Shown in pieces: positions 22,970-31,077 of a DNA stretch of 41,582 bases; positions within the stretch are counted from its first letter, which is position 1; the number at the start of each line of letters is the position of its first letter. A program made the translations under genes and the position numbers. The notes below the pieces were generated by a model. It ran no database searches, had not been told where the DNA came from, and saw nothing but the letters and a program-made list of their open reading frames with translations. Source of the DNA: a virus; IMG/VR virus record IMGVR_UViG_3300037315_000124, positions 1-41,582 of that record; one strand, written 5' to 3'.

Positions 22970-22979
22970 CACGAACTGT

Positions 22980-23729
22980 ATGGATTTCACACTCAAGACC
23001 GGCAAACATCTTGGACACGTGCCCGCTCGCGACATTGCAACGGATGAGTTCGATCGTGCGTACCACATCGCGCAGGAGCTGGTACGCTGGTTCGATGCGT
23101 ACAATGGCTCGTTCAGCGGAGAACACAGCACAGCGTTCGCACTGCACCACGTGCAGGTTGATACAGAGCAACCGCTGAACATGTTCGTGGTACGGGACGA
23201 CCTCTACACACGAGTGCCGCGCGTTGCAGGAGACTTTGACCTTGAGAAGGACGGCGAACACAACATGTTCTTTCCGGCGCGCGCCATCTTTAACCCGGTA
23301 CTCTACACAGCGCTGCCAACACGCATTGAGTACCACGCAGTAGAATCGCCGGACGGTGAGCAGAAGACGTCACGCGCCATGTCGAACTTCTGGGAGCCAA
23401 CAGAGGGGTGCATGAGCTTTCCGCACCGGAAGCCGGTGACGGTAGACCGGTTCATGAAAATAACCGTCGAATACTGGTACGTGGATGAGACGCACGAGTG
23501 GCAGCACACGCGCGAAGTCATCGAGGCACTGAAGTCGCAGATATTCCAGCACGAGCTCGACCACGCGAACGGCATCAACGTGTATCACGGTGACGGTGAG
23601 CGCAAGTTCAACGATATACCGCTTGAGGAGCGTGTCGTTGAGCACGGGAAGCATTACGATGAACTCGTGCATGACGATGACGAGCAAGAAAACCATGAGC
23701 AACCCACAGACGATCAACATACAAATTGA
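22980..23729 (+). CDS. def: Peptide deformylase
   Basis: 249 residues. Three deformylase motifs occur in order: a degenerate motif 1 (GEHSTAFALHHVQ at 47-59, where GxGLAAxQ is usual), motif 2 EGCMS at 142-146 with the metal-binding C144, and motif 3 HELDH at 191-195 with two His ligands and the catalytic Glu. The enzyme removes formyl groups from new N-termini. The C-terminal 45 residues are acidic, His/Asp-rich and beyond the usual length. The motif 1 change may affect activity or substrate choice. The ATG at 22980 (TGT before it) was chosen over a GTG at 22962. Phage deformylases are known, mainly in marine phages. Confidence 0.82.
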   Translation: MDFTLKTGKHLGHVPARDIATDEFDRAYHIAQELVRWFDAYNGSFSGEHSTAFALHHVQVDTEQPLNMFVVRDDLYTRVPRVAGDFDLEKDGEHNMFFPARAIFNPVLYTALPTRIEYHAVESPDGEQKTSRAMSNFWEPTEGCMSFPHRKPVTVDRFMKITVEYWYVDETHEWQHTREVIEALKSQIFQHELDHANGINVYHGDGERKFNDIPLEERVVEHGKHYDELVHDDDEQENHEQPTDDQHTN

Positions 23730-24129
23730 GACACGTGACCGGCTGTTCCGGGCGTTCCACGTTCGTGAAGCACGGTTCCTGCAACCGGAGGAACTGCCAC
23801 AGATACCACTGCAGCTTGCGTCGTCCGGTCGACTGATGACGTCCGGTGACATTATCCTGATGGAGTACACGCAGAAGGATGATGCGGACGGCACCCACAT
23901 TTTCGAGGGCGACATTTGTCAGGTCGATCTGCAGTACGACTTCGGTAACCTGAAAGCAGTGGGCGTCATGCAGTGGTTCCCCAACTATGGCGTCCACTCG
24001 CTGAACATCTACCAGCCGAAGGTACAGTTTCAGGAAGAGATGAAAATGGTTGCGAACCCGCGCGTGCTCGGCGACGTGTATACGACCCCGAACCTATTAG
24101 CGAACGATCCGTATGAGCAGACGACGTAA
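23695..24129 (+). CDS. YopX-family protein
   Basis: 144 residues. The YopX pattern is clear: RDRLFRAFHV near the start, LMEYTQKDDADGTHIFEGDICQVD in the middle (usual form TGLKD..G..IYEGDI), a strand with VGVMQWF, and RVLGDVYTTPNLL near the end. YopX proteins are small phage and prophage proteins of unknown function, probably of beta-barrel type. The ATG at 23695 was chosen because upstream sequence in this frame lies in the deformylase gene. The overlap with that gene is 35 bases, and with the next gene 17 bases. Confidence 0.8.
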   Translation: MSNPQTINIQIETRDRLFRAFHVREARFLQPEELPQIPLQLASSGRLMTSGDIILMEYTQKDDADGTHIFEGDICQVDLQYDFGNLKAVGVMQWFPNYGVHSLNIYQPKVQFQEEMKMVANPRVLGDVYTTPNLLANDPYEQTT

Positions 24130-24475
24130 AACATGTGAAGCGTGCGACCGTGTGCTGCAGTCACAGCATCCGCGTATTCGATTCTGTAGTGCGCGCTGCA
24201 AAATGCGGTTTCGGCGCGGCGTACACAAGCGACCGAAACGCTACTGCCGAAAGTGCGGCACTGAGCTCAACAGCAACCAACGCACATACTGCAGCCACGA
24301 CTGTGAGCTGCGGCACAAGCAATTCCGCCGGAAGCATGGCGCAAAGCTCGTGTCACACTGCTGTGAGGTGCCTATGGCACCGAGTGGGCGCATCGATGGA
24401 AAAGACACATGCCCGAAATGCGGTCGTGATTGCTACATCGCCACGCTCTACCGCAACAAGAAGCCAAACAGCTAA
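24113..24475 (+). CDS. Multi-zinc-ribbon protein, 120 aa
   Basis: Three Cys clusters follow each other: CEACDRVL with FCSARC, YCRKCGTEL with YCSHDC, and HCCE with CPKCGRDC. Between them are many Arg/Lys residues (MRFRRGVHKRPKRY, RHKQFRRKHG). The first two are treble-clef or HNH-like zinc ribbons of the kind found in small phage DNA-binding proteins. Nucleic-acid binding is a safe inference; catalytic residues are not evident. It overlaps YopX and ends 2 bases before the large terminase, so it may help packaging or regulate it. Confidence 0.65.
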   Translation: MSRRRKTCEACDRVLQSQHPRIRFCSARCKMRFRRGVHKRPKRYCRKCGTELNSNQRTYCSHDCELRHKQFRRKHGAKLVSHCCEVPMAPSGRIDGKDTCPKCGRDCYIATLYRNKKPNS

Positions 24476-24477
24476 CT

Positions 24478-26004
24478 ATGGATGAGAACCACGACATTCA
24501 CGAGCAGCTTCGTGAGGTAGACGAGGAAATCACCCGTCGGCTCGAGCAAGAGAAGTACAAGTACTACGAGCCGACCGGGAAGGGCTACGAGTTTATTCAA
24601 AAGGTGGGTAACAATGAGAACTTCATTGTGCTGTACTCAGCTGCGAACGGTGTCGGCAAGACAGCGACCGGTGCGAACATTCTCGCGCACATGTTTTGGG
24701 ACTCACCCAATCCATTCTTCGACCTACCGCTCTTCAACGAGTTTCCCTATCGTCGGCGCGGGCGCATTGTGTCTGATCCCACGAACATCGACAAGAACAT
24801 CATCCCGGAACTCAAAGCGTGGTTTCCGCACGGTCGGTACAACGCATACAAAGCAGGGAAGCTCTACGAATCAGTGTGGGAGACCGACACCGGCTTTCAT
24901 TTCGACATCATGTCGTATGAGCAAGACCCGCGTGAGTTCGAGGGCGCGACGCTCGGCTGGGCATGGTTTGACGAGCCGCCGCCGGAGTCAATTTTCAAAG
25001 CAACTGTGGCACGTATGCGCCGGGGCGGCATCATTTTCATAACAGCAACGCCGCTTGCCGGTTCTGCATACCTGTACGACGCGTTCGTCTCCGGGCGATA
25101 CAACGAAGTGCAAGTTGGCAACGAAGGCGCACAGCAAGTCGTACAGCGCCGCGTCGGCTACGTAGAGGCAGACATCGAGTCAGCGTGCAAAGAGCACGGT
25201 GTGCGCGGCCACCTCAACCACGGAGACATTGAGAACATCATCGCTGAGTATACGGAAGAAGAGAAGCAAGCGCGTATATACGGCAAGTTCCAGCACTTGA
25301 TAGGGCTTGTCTTCAAGCAGTGGCGTCGGGATGTGCACATAGTTGAGCCATTCGACGTGACCTATCGCGACTATGCCGTGTACACCATGCTTGACCCACA
25401 CCCGCGCAATCCTGATGCGGTGACGTTCTGTGCCGTCGACCGCAACAACATGTGGTGGATCGTTGATGAACTCTACATCAACGTGCACTCAGACTCTGAG
25501 CTTGCGCACGAGATCAAGCAGAAAGAGCAGCAGTATCGCATTGTGCGCCGCATCTGTGACCCCTCAGCGTTCATTACGAACCAACACGACCGTGAAGGGC
25601 GCTCACTCGGGCAACGCCTCAGTGATGCCGGACTGCACTTTCATGAGGGCACGAAGCAAAGGCAGATGTCAGACCGGCGCATCGGTGAAGCACTGAAGTA
25701 CCGGGAGCAGAACGGATTTCTCGCACTGCCGCCGCAACTGTTTGTGTTTCAAAACTGTACGCGCACGATTTATGAGTTTGAACACTACCGATGGGACGAG
25801 TGGACTGGCAAGACGGCAGAGACACGTGAGCCGAAAGAGAAGCCGATGGACAAGGATGACCACATGATCGAAAACATTGGTCGCTTTGTGATTCTCGAGC
25901 CCCGGTTTGAAGAGTACCAGCAGCCATACATGCCGCGACCGGAGCCAAGCTATGACCCCTACGATACCGGCAGTGGTGATGGGTCGTATGACCCGTACAT
26001 GTAA
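24478..26004 (+). CDS. terL: Terminase large subunit
   Basis: 508 residues from the ATG at 24478, chosen over an in-frame upstream start inside the zinc-ribbon gene. ATPase motifs: Walker A SAANGVGKT (54-62), Walker B WAWFDE with D165 and E166, and the coupling motif ITATP (188-192). Nuclease half: LDPHPRN with D306, ICDPS with D361, and DKDDHM with D460/D461, giving the acidic triad of the RNase H-like nuclease. It pumps DNA into the procapsid and cuts it. The C-terminus is Pro/Tyr-rich. Circular permutation of the contig would fit headful packaging, but the sequence alone does not prove it. Confidence 0.93.
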   Translation: MDENHDIHEQLREVDEEITRRLEQEKYKYYEPTGKGYEFIQKVGNNENFIVLYSAANGVGKTATGANILAHMFWDSPNPFFDLPLFNEFPYRRRGRIVSDPTNIDKNIIPELKAWFPHGRYNAYKAGKLYESVWETDTGFHFDIMSYEQDPREFEGATLGWAWFDEPPPESIFKATVARMRRGGIIFITATPLAGSAYLYDAFVSGRYNEVQVGNEGAQQVVQRRVGYVEADIESACKEHGVRGHLNHGDIENIIAEYTEEEKQARIYGKFQHLIGLVFKQWRRDVHIVEPFDVTYRDYAVYTMLDPHPRNPDAVTFCAVDRNNMWWIVDELYINVHSDSELAHEIKQKEQQYRIVRRICDPSAFITNQHDREGRSLGQRLSDAGLHFHEGTKQRQMSDRRIGEALKYREQNGFLALPPQLFVFQNCTRTIYEFEHYRWDEWTGKTAETREPKEKPMDKDDHMIENIGRFVILEPRFEEYQQPYMPRPEPSYDPYDTGSGDGSYDPYM

Positions 26005-26080
26005 CTGTCCACAGCGGCTGAACAGCACGGCGTGGTGTGTGCTACCATGAGAGTACAACCACACAGGAGAGCGGAATCGC

Positions 26081-26096
26081 CATACGTGCACGTATG
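26081..26096. promoter_or_regulatory. Perfect 16-bp palindrome, candidate operator
   Basis: CATACGTGCACGTATG at 26081-26096 is an uninterrupted perfect palindrome in the 175-base gap after the large terminase. It lies 10 bases before a TTGACG element. A dimeric regulator site controlling structural-gene expression is the natural reading. Confidence 0.5.
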
Positions 26097-26106
26097 CAGC
26101 GAGTAT

Positions 26107-26135
26107 TTGACGTACAGCAAGCGGTTCCGTTCAGA
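26107..26135 (+). promoter_or_regulatory. Promoter-like element sharing a box with the early promoter
   Basis: TTGACG at 26107-26112 is followed by GCAAGCGGTT at 26117-26126, at exactly the same offset as in the early promoter at 11889. The -10 position (TTCAGA, 26130-26135) is poor for sigma70, so an activator or phage factor would be needed if it is a promoter. Confidence 0.4.
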
Positions 26136-26141
26136 GCGCAT

Positions 26142-26173
26142 CCGACGGCTGCGGCTGCAGGTCGGTGATTTTT
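26142..26173 (+). terminator. Terminator or attenuator before the structural genes
   Basis: CCGAC (26142-26146) and CTGC (26149-26152) pair with GCAG-GTCGG (26157-26165), a 9-bp stem with a 2-base bulge, followed by TGATTTTT. It lies downstream of the promoter-like element and 7 bases before the ATG at 26180. It would therefore terminate terminase transcription or attenuate expression of the structural genes. Confidence 0.45.
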
Positions 26174-26179
26174 ATTACT

Positions 26180-26473
26180 ATGGCACGCAAGAAACTGCTG
26201 AAACGGCGCACAGATGCAGAGAAACGGTGGTACAACCGTGATACGCGGGATGTTACACCAAAGAGAAAGTTACGTAGCAACATATACGAGCGAACAGGCG
26301 TACTGATGATGAGCAACCAGCCGCGTTCAGATACAGAGAGCCGGGCGCGTGAGATACGCGCGCAAACGAAGGCATCAAACACGACGTTCAAGCAGCGGGA
26401 GCGAATGCGAACGAAACAACGCTTGCTGAAACGACGTGGCAAGTTTCCACCGCCTCGTACAAAAGTCGGATAA
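26180..26473 (+). CDS. Small, very basic protein, 97 aa
   Basis: Rich in Arg/Lys throughout (ARKKLLKRRTDAEKRWYNRD, MRTKQRLLKRRGKFPPPRTK) with few hydrophobic residues, so it is probably disordered or helical on nucleic acid. There is no family match. The ATG at 26180 has ACT before it; an upstream in-frame ATG would lie inside the hairpin. As the first gene of the head module it could be a DNA-condensing or packaging-associated virion protein. It ends 3 bases before the next gene. Confidence 0.55.
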   Translation: MARKKLLKRRTDAEKRWYNRDTRDVTPKRKLRSNIYERTGVLMMSNQPRSDTESRAREIRAQTKASNTTFKQRERMRTKQRLLKRRGKFPPPRTKVG

Positions 26474-26476
26474 CGT

Positions 26477-26698
26477 ATGGCACAAGGCAGCAACAAAATG
26501 GAAGAGGCACTCATTCAGCGTGTTATGCGCTCCAGTGACGTATCGAAGTCACAGGCAATTGCAATACTGAAAGACCGAGGCATGCTCACGCAGAAGGGCG
26601 AGCGGCTGCAACTAACAGAGAAGGGACGTTCTGCAGCGGAGAAGGCGCATAGCTCGTCAGGAAGCAGTAAAAAGAAGCTCATGCGCAAACGATCATAA
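26477..26698 (+). CDS. Small winged-helix-like protein, 73 aa
   Basis: The segment KMEEALIQRVMRSSDVSKSQAIAILKDRGMLTQKGERLQLTEKGRSAAEKA has a helix-helix-helix-hairpin pattern like a winged helix. It ends in a Ser/Lys-rich tail. In podovirus genomes a small gene of this kind often lies just before the portal. Its role there is not established. It is separated from the portal by 2 bases. Confidence 0.55.
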   Translation: MAQGSNKMEEALIQRVMRSSDVSKSQAIAILKDRGMLTQKGERLQLTEKGRSAAEKAHSSSGSSKKKLMRKRS

Positions 26699-26700
26699 CT

Positions 26701-28803
26701 ATGGCAGACACGAAGCGTCGAAAGCGAACCGGCACACCAGAACAAGCAGCAGAGGCAGCGCTGCCAGAAGCTGCGCAGCCGATTTCTGCTATTGAAATGG
26801 TGCGCGCCGATGCGGAGAACAAGGAGCGGATGGACTTCAAGGAGCTCATTCAGCAGGTGCAGTCAGAGTACAAAGTCGCATGGCACCACATGTACCCGAA
26901 GTGGGAGACGTGGCGAACGCGCCTCAAGCTATACAACAACCAAAAGCGTGACCCGGAAGCGGTCGGTGACCCGCTGTTGTTCACTGTGCATCAAACGGTC
27001 ATGGCGTCACTGTATGATGACCAGCTGACCGCCACGTTCAAAGAGCGAACGCAATCTGATTCGTACCGAGCCGAACATTTGAACAAACTTCAGCAGTTCG
27101 ATTTCGATGAGATGGGCAAGGAAGAGGTCGACTACTCGTGGATGTGGGACGCACTGTTCTTCGGGCGCGGACTCGTCCTACTCCGTGAGTTTGACCCAAC
27201 ACTGAACGTCCCGGTGCCGGAGAACATTGACCCGATGACATTTCTTCGCGACCCAACTGCACACTCAGCGCAAGGTGACCGGTTTGGGCGCGGCAAACTC
27301 AATTTCTGCGGCTGGGAGTTTCGCATGAGCAAGCGAGAGATTGAGGCACACCCGGCATTCTTTAATACGAAAAACCTCAAACCGACCGCACACGATGACC
27401 ATCGGAGTCCACTCGAAGAGGGTGAGCGAGCTCGCAACGACGCACAGGGGCTTGGCAACGTACGCAACAAGCTGGAAGACCTCAGTGGCGATAACAAGCA
27501 GTTCAAGATGCTGAACTGGATGACGTACTACGATGGCGACCTCGTGTTCGTCACGCTGGCGGAAGACCAGACAAAGGTTGTGCGCTTCGAGCGGTTGAAG
27601 CCACGCGAAGGTGAGACCGTGAGACCGATGCCCATCATCGACCGCCCGCTCTTCCCGATTTCACACGACTGGGACGGTGTCTCAATTCCCGACCTCGTTG
27701 AAGACAAGCAACGTGCCCGCGCCGTACTACAGAACCTGTCGCTCGAAACGGCGCGAAGCAACCTCCATCCCCGATTTGTCTTCGATACCACGCGCATCAA
27801 GAACCGTGACCACCTCAACGTGCGGCACAACAAGCACATTCCGGTCGACGGCGACCCAACGGGCGCGGTGCAGCCGGTGCAGGGAAGTGGCGTACGCTCA
27901 GAGACGCAGTGGATCATGGACTTGCTCGACCAAGCGGCACAGCGAGCGACGGCAACACCGGAGATGCAGCAGGGCATGGTGCAGGATGAGCAGCGCACAG
28001 CAACCGAGCTATCGCTCGTTGCCAACCGTGTCGACACACGCTTTTCACTGGCACAAAAGATATTTGGCTGGAGCGAACGCCGCTTTTGGCGCGAGTGGTA
28101 CAAGCTCTACAAAGAGCACTTCGACAGCAAGGTGGACAGAAAGATCATCCGTGTGAACGGGCACATGGGCAATAAGTGGCTGCCCATTGTCCGTGACAGC
28201 ATCATCATGCACATCGACCCGGACGTTGAGGTGAAATCGAAAGCGGTTGCTGAAGCTGAGCGCACGAATGAACTCCAGTTCTTCCGTGCGTACCTGCAAA
28301 CGATTTCACAAGACCCCAACGCTGACATGCGGTACGCACAGCGTCACCTCGGGCGCCTCTACGGGCTATCGTCCGAACAGGTCAATTACCTGCTGCCGCG
28401 TACATTCGATGAGCTGAAGGCGGAGGCAGAGAACGAGGTGCTGGCAGAGGACGAGCAGGCACTGGTGGCCGCGCGTGACGACGATTACGTGCACATGCGG
28501 ATTCACGCGCAGGCGCCTGAGACGAAGGCAAAGCGTGCGCACATCAACGCGCACAAGCGTGCACTGATGCTGAAAAAGCAGCGTCCGGAGCTGTTCGAGG
28601 GACTCTCGCAGCCGGGACAGCTGAACCCAGCTGCCGAACAGGGTGGGCTGCAAGAGTCATCGAACACCATCAGTGCCACAGATGAACGACAGGGGCGGTC
28701 GCAGGGACAACAGTCGCAGTCCCAGTCACAGGCAACGCAGGAAACGCGCCGGAGCGCACAGCAAGCGCAGTCCGGCGCACAGTCTATGAGCCGGCAACAG
28801 TAA
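26701..28803 (+). CDS. Portal protein
   Basis: 700 residues, the length of podovirus (P22/N4-like) portals. The N-terminal portal core shows PLLFTVHQTVMASLYDDQL, WMWDALFFGRGLVLL, the wing around PLFPISHDWDGVSIPDLVEDKQRARAVLQN, and the helical stem with TPEMQQGMVQDEQRTATELSLVANRVDTRF. Residues 620-700 are Gln/Ser-rich (SQGQQSQSQSQ) and probably form a disordered or barrel extension inside the head. The portal ring is the head vertex through which the terminase pumps DNA and to which the adaptor binds. It lies in the standard order, before scaffold and capsid. Confidence 0.88.
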   Translation: MADTKRRKRTGTPEQAAEAALPEAAQPISAIEMVRADAENKERMDFKELIQQVQSEYKVAWHHMYPKWETWRTRLKLYNNQKRDPEAVGDPLLFTVHQTVMASLYDDQLTATFKERTQSDSYRAEHLNKLQQFDFDEMGKEEVDYSWMWDALFFGRGLVLLREFDPTLNVPVPENIDPMTFLRDPTAHSAQGDRFGRGKLNFCGWEFRMSKREIEAHPAFFNTKNLKPTAHDDHRSPLEEGERARNDAQGLGNVRNKLEDLSGDNKQFKMLNWMTYYDGDLVFVTLAEDQTKVVRFERLKPREGETVRPMPIIDRPLFPISHDWDGVSIPDLVEDKQRARAVLQNLSLETARSNLHPRFVFDTTRIKNRDHLNVRHNKHIPVDGDPTGAVQPVQGSGVRSETQWIMDLLDQAAQRATATPEMQQGMVQDEQRTATELSLVANRVDTRFSLAQKIFGWSERRFWREWYKLYKEHFDSKVDRKIIRVNGHMGNKWLPIVRDSIIMHIDPDVEVKSKAVAEAERTNELQFFRAYLQTISQDPNADMRYAQRHLGRLYGLSSEQVNYLLPRTFDELKAEAENEVLAEDEQALVAARDDDYVHMRIHAQAPETKAKRAHINAHKRALMLKKQRPELFEGLSQPGQLNPAAEQGGLQESSNTISATDERQGRSQGQQSQSQSQATQETRRSAQQAQSGAQSMSRQQ

Positions 28804-28804
28804 T

Positions 28805-29131
28805 ATGTACGAGAACCTAGACATACAGACACCCGAGCAACGCGCGGACTTGATGCAGCGCATGCAGCAGTTTCAAGAACACCCTGATTGGAAGTTCATT
28901 TGCAGCGTCTTGCAGGTCAACATCGACCTGCTTGACCGGCAGATCATTGAAAAGGTCGATGAGAACCGGGACGAGCTGAGCGACGAAGACGTCGACCAGC
29001 TCCGTGACAAACGCATGCGGTTGAAAGAGCTGAAGCAATTACCGCAGAGCATTGTTGAGCAGATGCGCGACCCGGAGACTGAAGCGAACAGTCTCGACCC
29101 GTACTATCAAGTTGGCGAAGATAGTTCGTAG
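28805..29131 (+). CDS. Hypothetical head-module protein, 108 aa
   Basis: Acidic and helical: EQRADLMQRMQQFQEHPDWKFICSVLQ, DRQIIEKVDENRDELSDEDVDQLRDKRMRLKELKQLP. It starts 1 base after the portal stop. A small helical protein in this position is common between portal and scaffold in this type of phage, but I know no proven function. The structured RNA region begins right after its stop. Confidence 0.6.
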   Translation: MYENLDIQTPEQRADLMQRMQQFQEHPDWKFICSVLQVNIDLLDRQIIEKVDENRDELSDEDVDQLRDKRMRLKELKQLPQSIVEQMRDPETEANSLDPYYQVGEDSS

Positions 29132-29132
29132 T

Positions 29133-29276
29133 GGTGCGTTCGCGCACCCGACGAATAAGTGGTGTTCGGCGATTTCCGCTCTCCCTACACACATTCGTCG
29201 GGTACGCGAGCGTGACACACGCTCGGCTTCCCTCGGGAAGTACCGTGCACTGCGTTTTCAACCGTTTTCCGCAGTG
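29133..29276 (+). ncRNA. Candidate structured RNA upstream of the scaffold gene
   Basis: The 171-base gap is packed with helices: GGTGCG-TTCG-CGCACC (29133-29148); a perfect 11-bp pair 29146-29156 with 29193-29203; CGAGCGTG-ACA-CACGCTCG (29207-29225); 29226-29231 with 29236-29241 around CTCG; and CACTGCG (29248-29254) with CGCAGTG (29270-29276). No T-tract follows, so it is not a terminator. It could be an RNA-processing or mRNA-stabilising element raising scaffold and capsid output, a packaging RNA or a separate small RNA. No known family is recognised. Confidence 0.55.
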
Positions 29277-29302
29277 TGGACGTGTAATAAAAAACAAACC
29301 CT

Positions 29303-30025
29303 ATGCCAGAACCAGATCAAACACAGAACACCGGGAGTGCACCTGCTGATGGGTCGCAGGTGGACTCGACCGAGGGCGCAGCCGACGCAGGCGCTATAGA
29401 AGAACCGTCGGGCACTGGCGGTGATGCTGCCGCCGCCGGTGCAGCAGGTGAAGGCGATCAGGGCACTGACCAGCAGGGTGATGCTGCCGAAGGGCAGCAG
29501 CCCAAGCAGAACATCCCTGAAGAGCCACCCGAGCGCAAAGCATTCTTCATTGGCATGCGCAAGGGCAAGCAGCAAGCGCGCCAACAGCAAGGCGATGCAC
29601 AGCAGGGCGGCAACGACCCATATGCTGAGTACGACCCCAACGACCTTGAAGTCGTTGACCAGCGCGTACAAGAGCACATCCAGCCCTACGCTGAGCAGCT
29701 TCAGCAACAGCAAGTGGAGCGGGACGTGGAGGATTTCGTGCAGCAGAACCCAGAGTTTCAGCCCTACAAGGACACTGTTCGGAACTGGGCAATGCACGAG
29801 TCACGAAAGAACCTCCCCGTTTCGTCCATCTTCTACGAAGTTGCTGGGCAAGACTTGCTGAACATCGGCGCGCAACGCGCCCGAAGCAGCGACGCACAGA
29901 AAATGGAGACTGGCGGCAGCAGCGGTCACTCGACACGCAACGAACCTGCCGCGAAGAATCCCAGTGAGATGACTTCTGCAGAGTTCGAGCAATACAAGGA
30001 AGACGTGCGTCGCGGACGGGTGTAG
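29303..30025 (+). CDS. Putative scaffolding protein
   Basis: 240 residues, directly before the major capsid gene. The N-terminal 90 residues are acidic and rich in Gly, Asp, Gln and Ala, probably disordered. The middle (RQQQGDAQQGG, EQLQQQQVERDVEDFVQQ) is Gln-rich and helical. The C-terminal end is charged (MTSAEFEQYKEDVRRGRV), which fits the capsid-binding helix of scaffolds. Scaffolds direct procapsid assembly and then leave. Identification is from composition, size and position, as scaffold sequences are poorly conserved. Confidence 0.68.
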   Translation: MPEPDQTQNTGSAPADGSQVDSTEGAADAGAIEEPSGTGGDAAAAGAAGEGDQGTDQQGDAAEGQQPKQNIPEEPPERKAFFIGMRKGKQQARQQQGDAQQGGNDPYAEYDPNDLEVVDQRVQEHIQPYAEQLQQQQVERDVEDFVQQNPEFQPYKDTVRNWAMHESRKNLPVSSIFYEVAGQDLLNIGAQRARSSDAQKMETGGSSGHSTRNEPAAKNPSEMTSAEFEQYKEDVRRGRV

Positions 30026-30054
30026 TCAGTATTACAAGTAACGTTAAAACGGTT

Positions 30055-31047
30055 ATGGCTGACAACACTACCCGCAACGAGATTTCGCGAGAGGTGAGTG
30101 AGTTTTACGATCGCACCTTGCTTGAGCGCGCAGTGCCGCTCTTCATCCACCAAAAGTGGGCGCAGGTGCGAGACATCCCGCAGCAGAGCGGAACGAACAC
30201 CATCAAGTTCCGGCGGTATGGCTCACTCGCAGCAGCGACAACTGCACTGCAGGAAGGTGTCACACCACAAGGGAAGCAGATGAGTGTCACCGACATTACG
30301 GCAACAGTGAAGCAGTACGGTGACTACGTCACCCTCACTGACGTTGTCCAGTACGAATCACCCGACGCAAACCTCATGGAGACCGCTGAGGTACTCGGTG
30401 AGCAAGCGGGTGAGACGCTGGACATCCTCACCCGTGATGTCCTTACTGCTGGTACTAATGTCGTCTACGTGAATCAGACGCAGCGAAGCGACATTACAAC
30501 GAGCGACACGATTGACAACAACAACGGCAACGACATTCACGCAGCAGTGCGAATCCTTAAAAACAATAACGCGCGCCGCGTTACGCGAATGGTTGAGCCG
30601 AGCACTGGCTACAACACCACGCCGATCAATGCTGCGTACATTGGCATCGTGCACCCGGATACGACCTACGACATGATGAAGGAAGGCAGCGGCATGACTG
30701 GCTTTACGCCCGTCGAGAAGTACGCATCGCAGATGACGACCATGGAAGGCGAGGTTGGCAAGTTCGGTGATGTGCGCTTCGTTGAGTCCACGCAAGCGAA
30801 AGTCTTTGAGAACGCCGGCAACAGCAACACGAACGTGTACGCAACCGTCATCATGGGTCGCGACGCATACGGCGTTACTAGGATTTCCGGACAAGCGATG
30901 CAGAACATCGTGAAGCCGCTTGGTTCCGGTGGTTCGAGCGACCCGCTGAACCAGCGCATGACGTCCGGATGGAAGGCGACCTTCACGTGCAAGATTCTCA
31001 ACAACGACTTCGTCGTTCGCGTTGAGCACGCAAGTTCCACATCCTAA
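30055..31047 (+). CDS. Major capsid protein, N4-gp56 family
   Basis: 330 residues. The N-terminal FYDRTLLERAVPLFIHQKWAQVRDIP, then NTIKFRRYGSLAAATTALQEGVTPQGKQMSVTDITATVKQYGDYVTLTD, is the signature of the N4-gp56 capsid family. The HK97-type fold is expected. AYIGIVHPDTTYDMM and FGDVRFVESTQAKVF in the second half are also characteristic. It forms the head shell. It follows the scaffold by 29 bases, and T precedes the ATG without a Shine-Dalgarno site, although it should be the most abundant phage protein. Confidence 0.93.
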   Translation: MADNTTRNEISREVSEFYDRTLLERAVPLFIHQKWAQVRDIPQQSGTNTIKFRRYGSLAAATTALQEGVTPQGKQMSVTDITATVKQYGDYVTLTDVVQYESPDANLMETAEVLGEQAGETLDILTRDVLTAGTNVVYVNQTQRSDITTSDTIDNNNGNDIHAAVRILKNNNARRVTRMVEPSTGYNTTPINAAYIGIVHPDTTYDMMKEGSGMTGFTPVEKYASQMTTMEGEVGKFGDVRFVESTQAKVFENAGNSNTNVYATVIMGRDAYGVTRISGQAMQNIVKPLGSGGSSDPLNQRMTSGWKATFTCKILNNDFVVRVEHASSTS

Positions 31048-31077
31048 CCCATCGCGTTAGCGGCGCAGTAGATGCCT

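Noticed and set aside
26032-26241. Plus-strand frame between the large terminase and the basic protein
   Set aside because: GTG start, Arg-rich shadow sequence, overlap with the palindrome and attenuator, and conflict with the better gene at 26180.
29131-29349. Open frames across the 29.13-29.30 kb gap
   Set aside because: They begin at a GTG inside hairpins, have poor composition and run into the scaffold gene in another frame.
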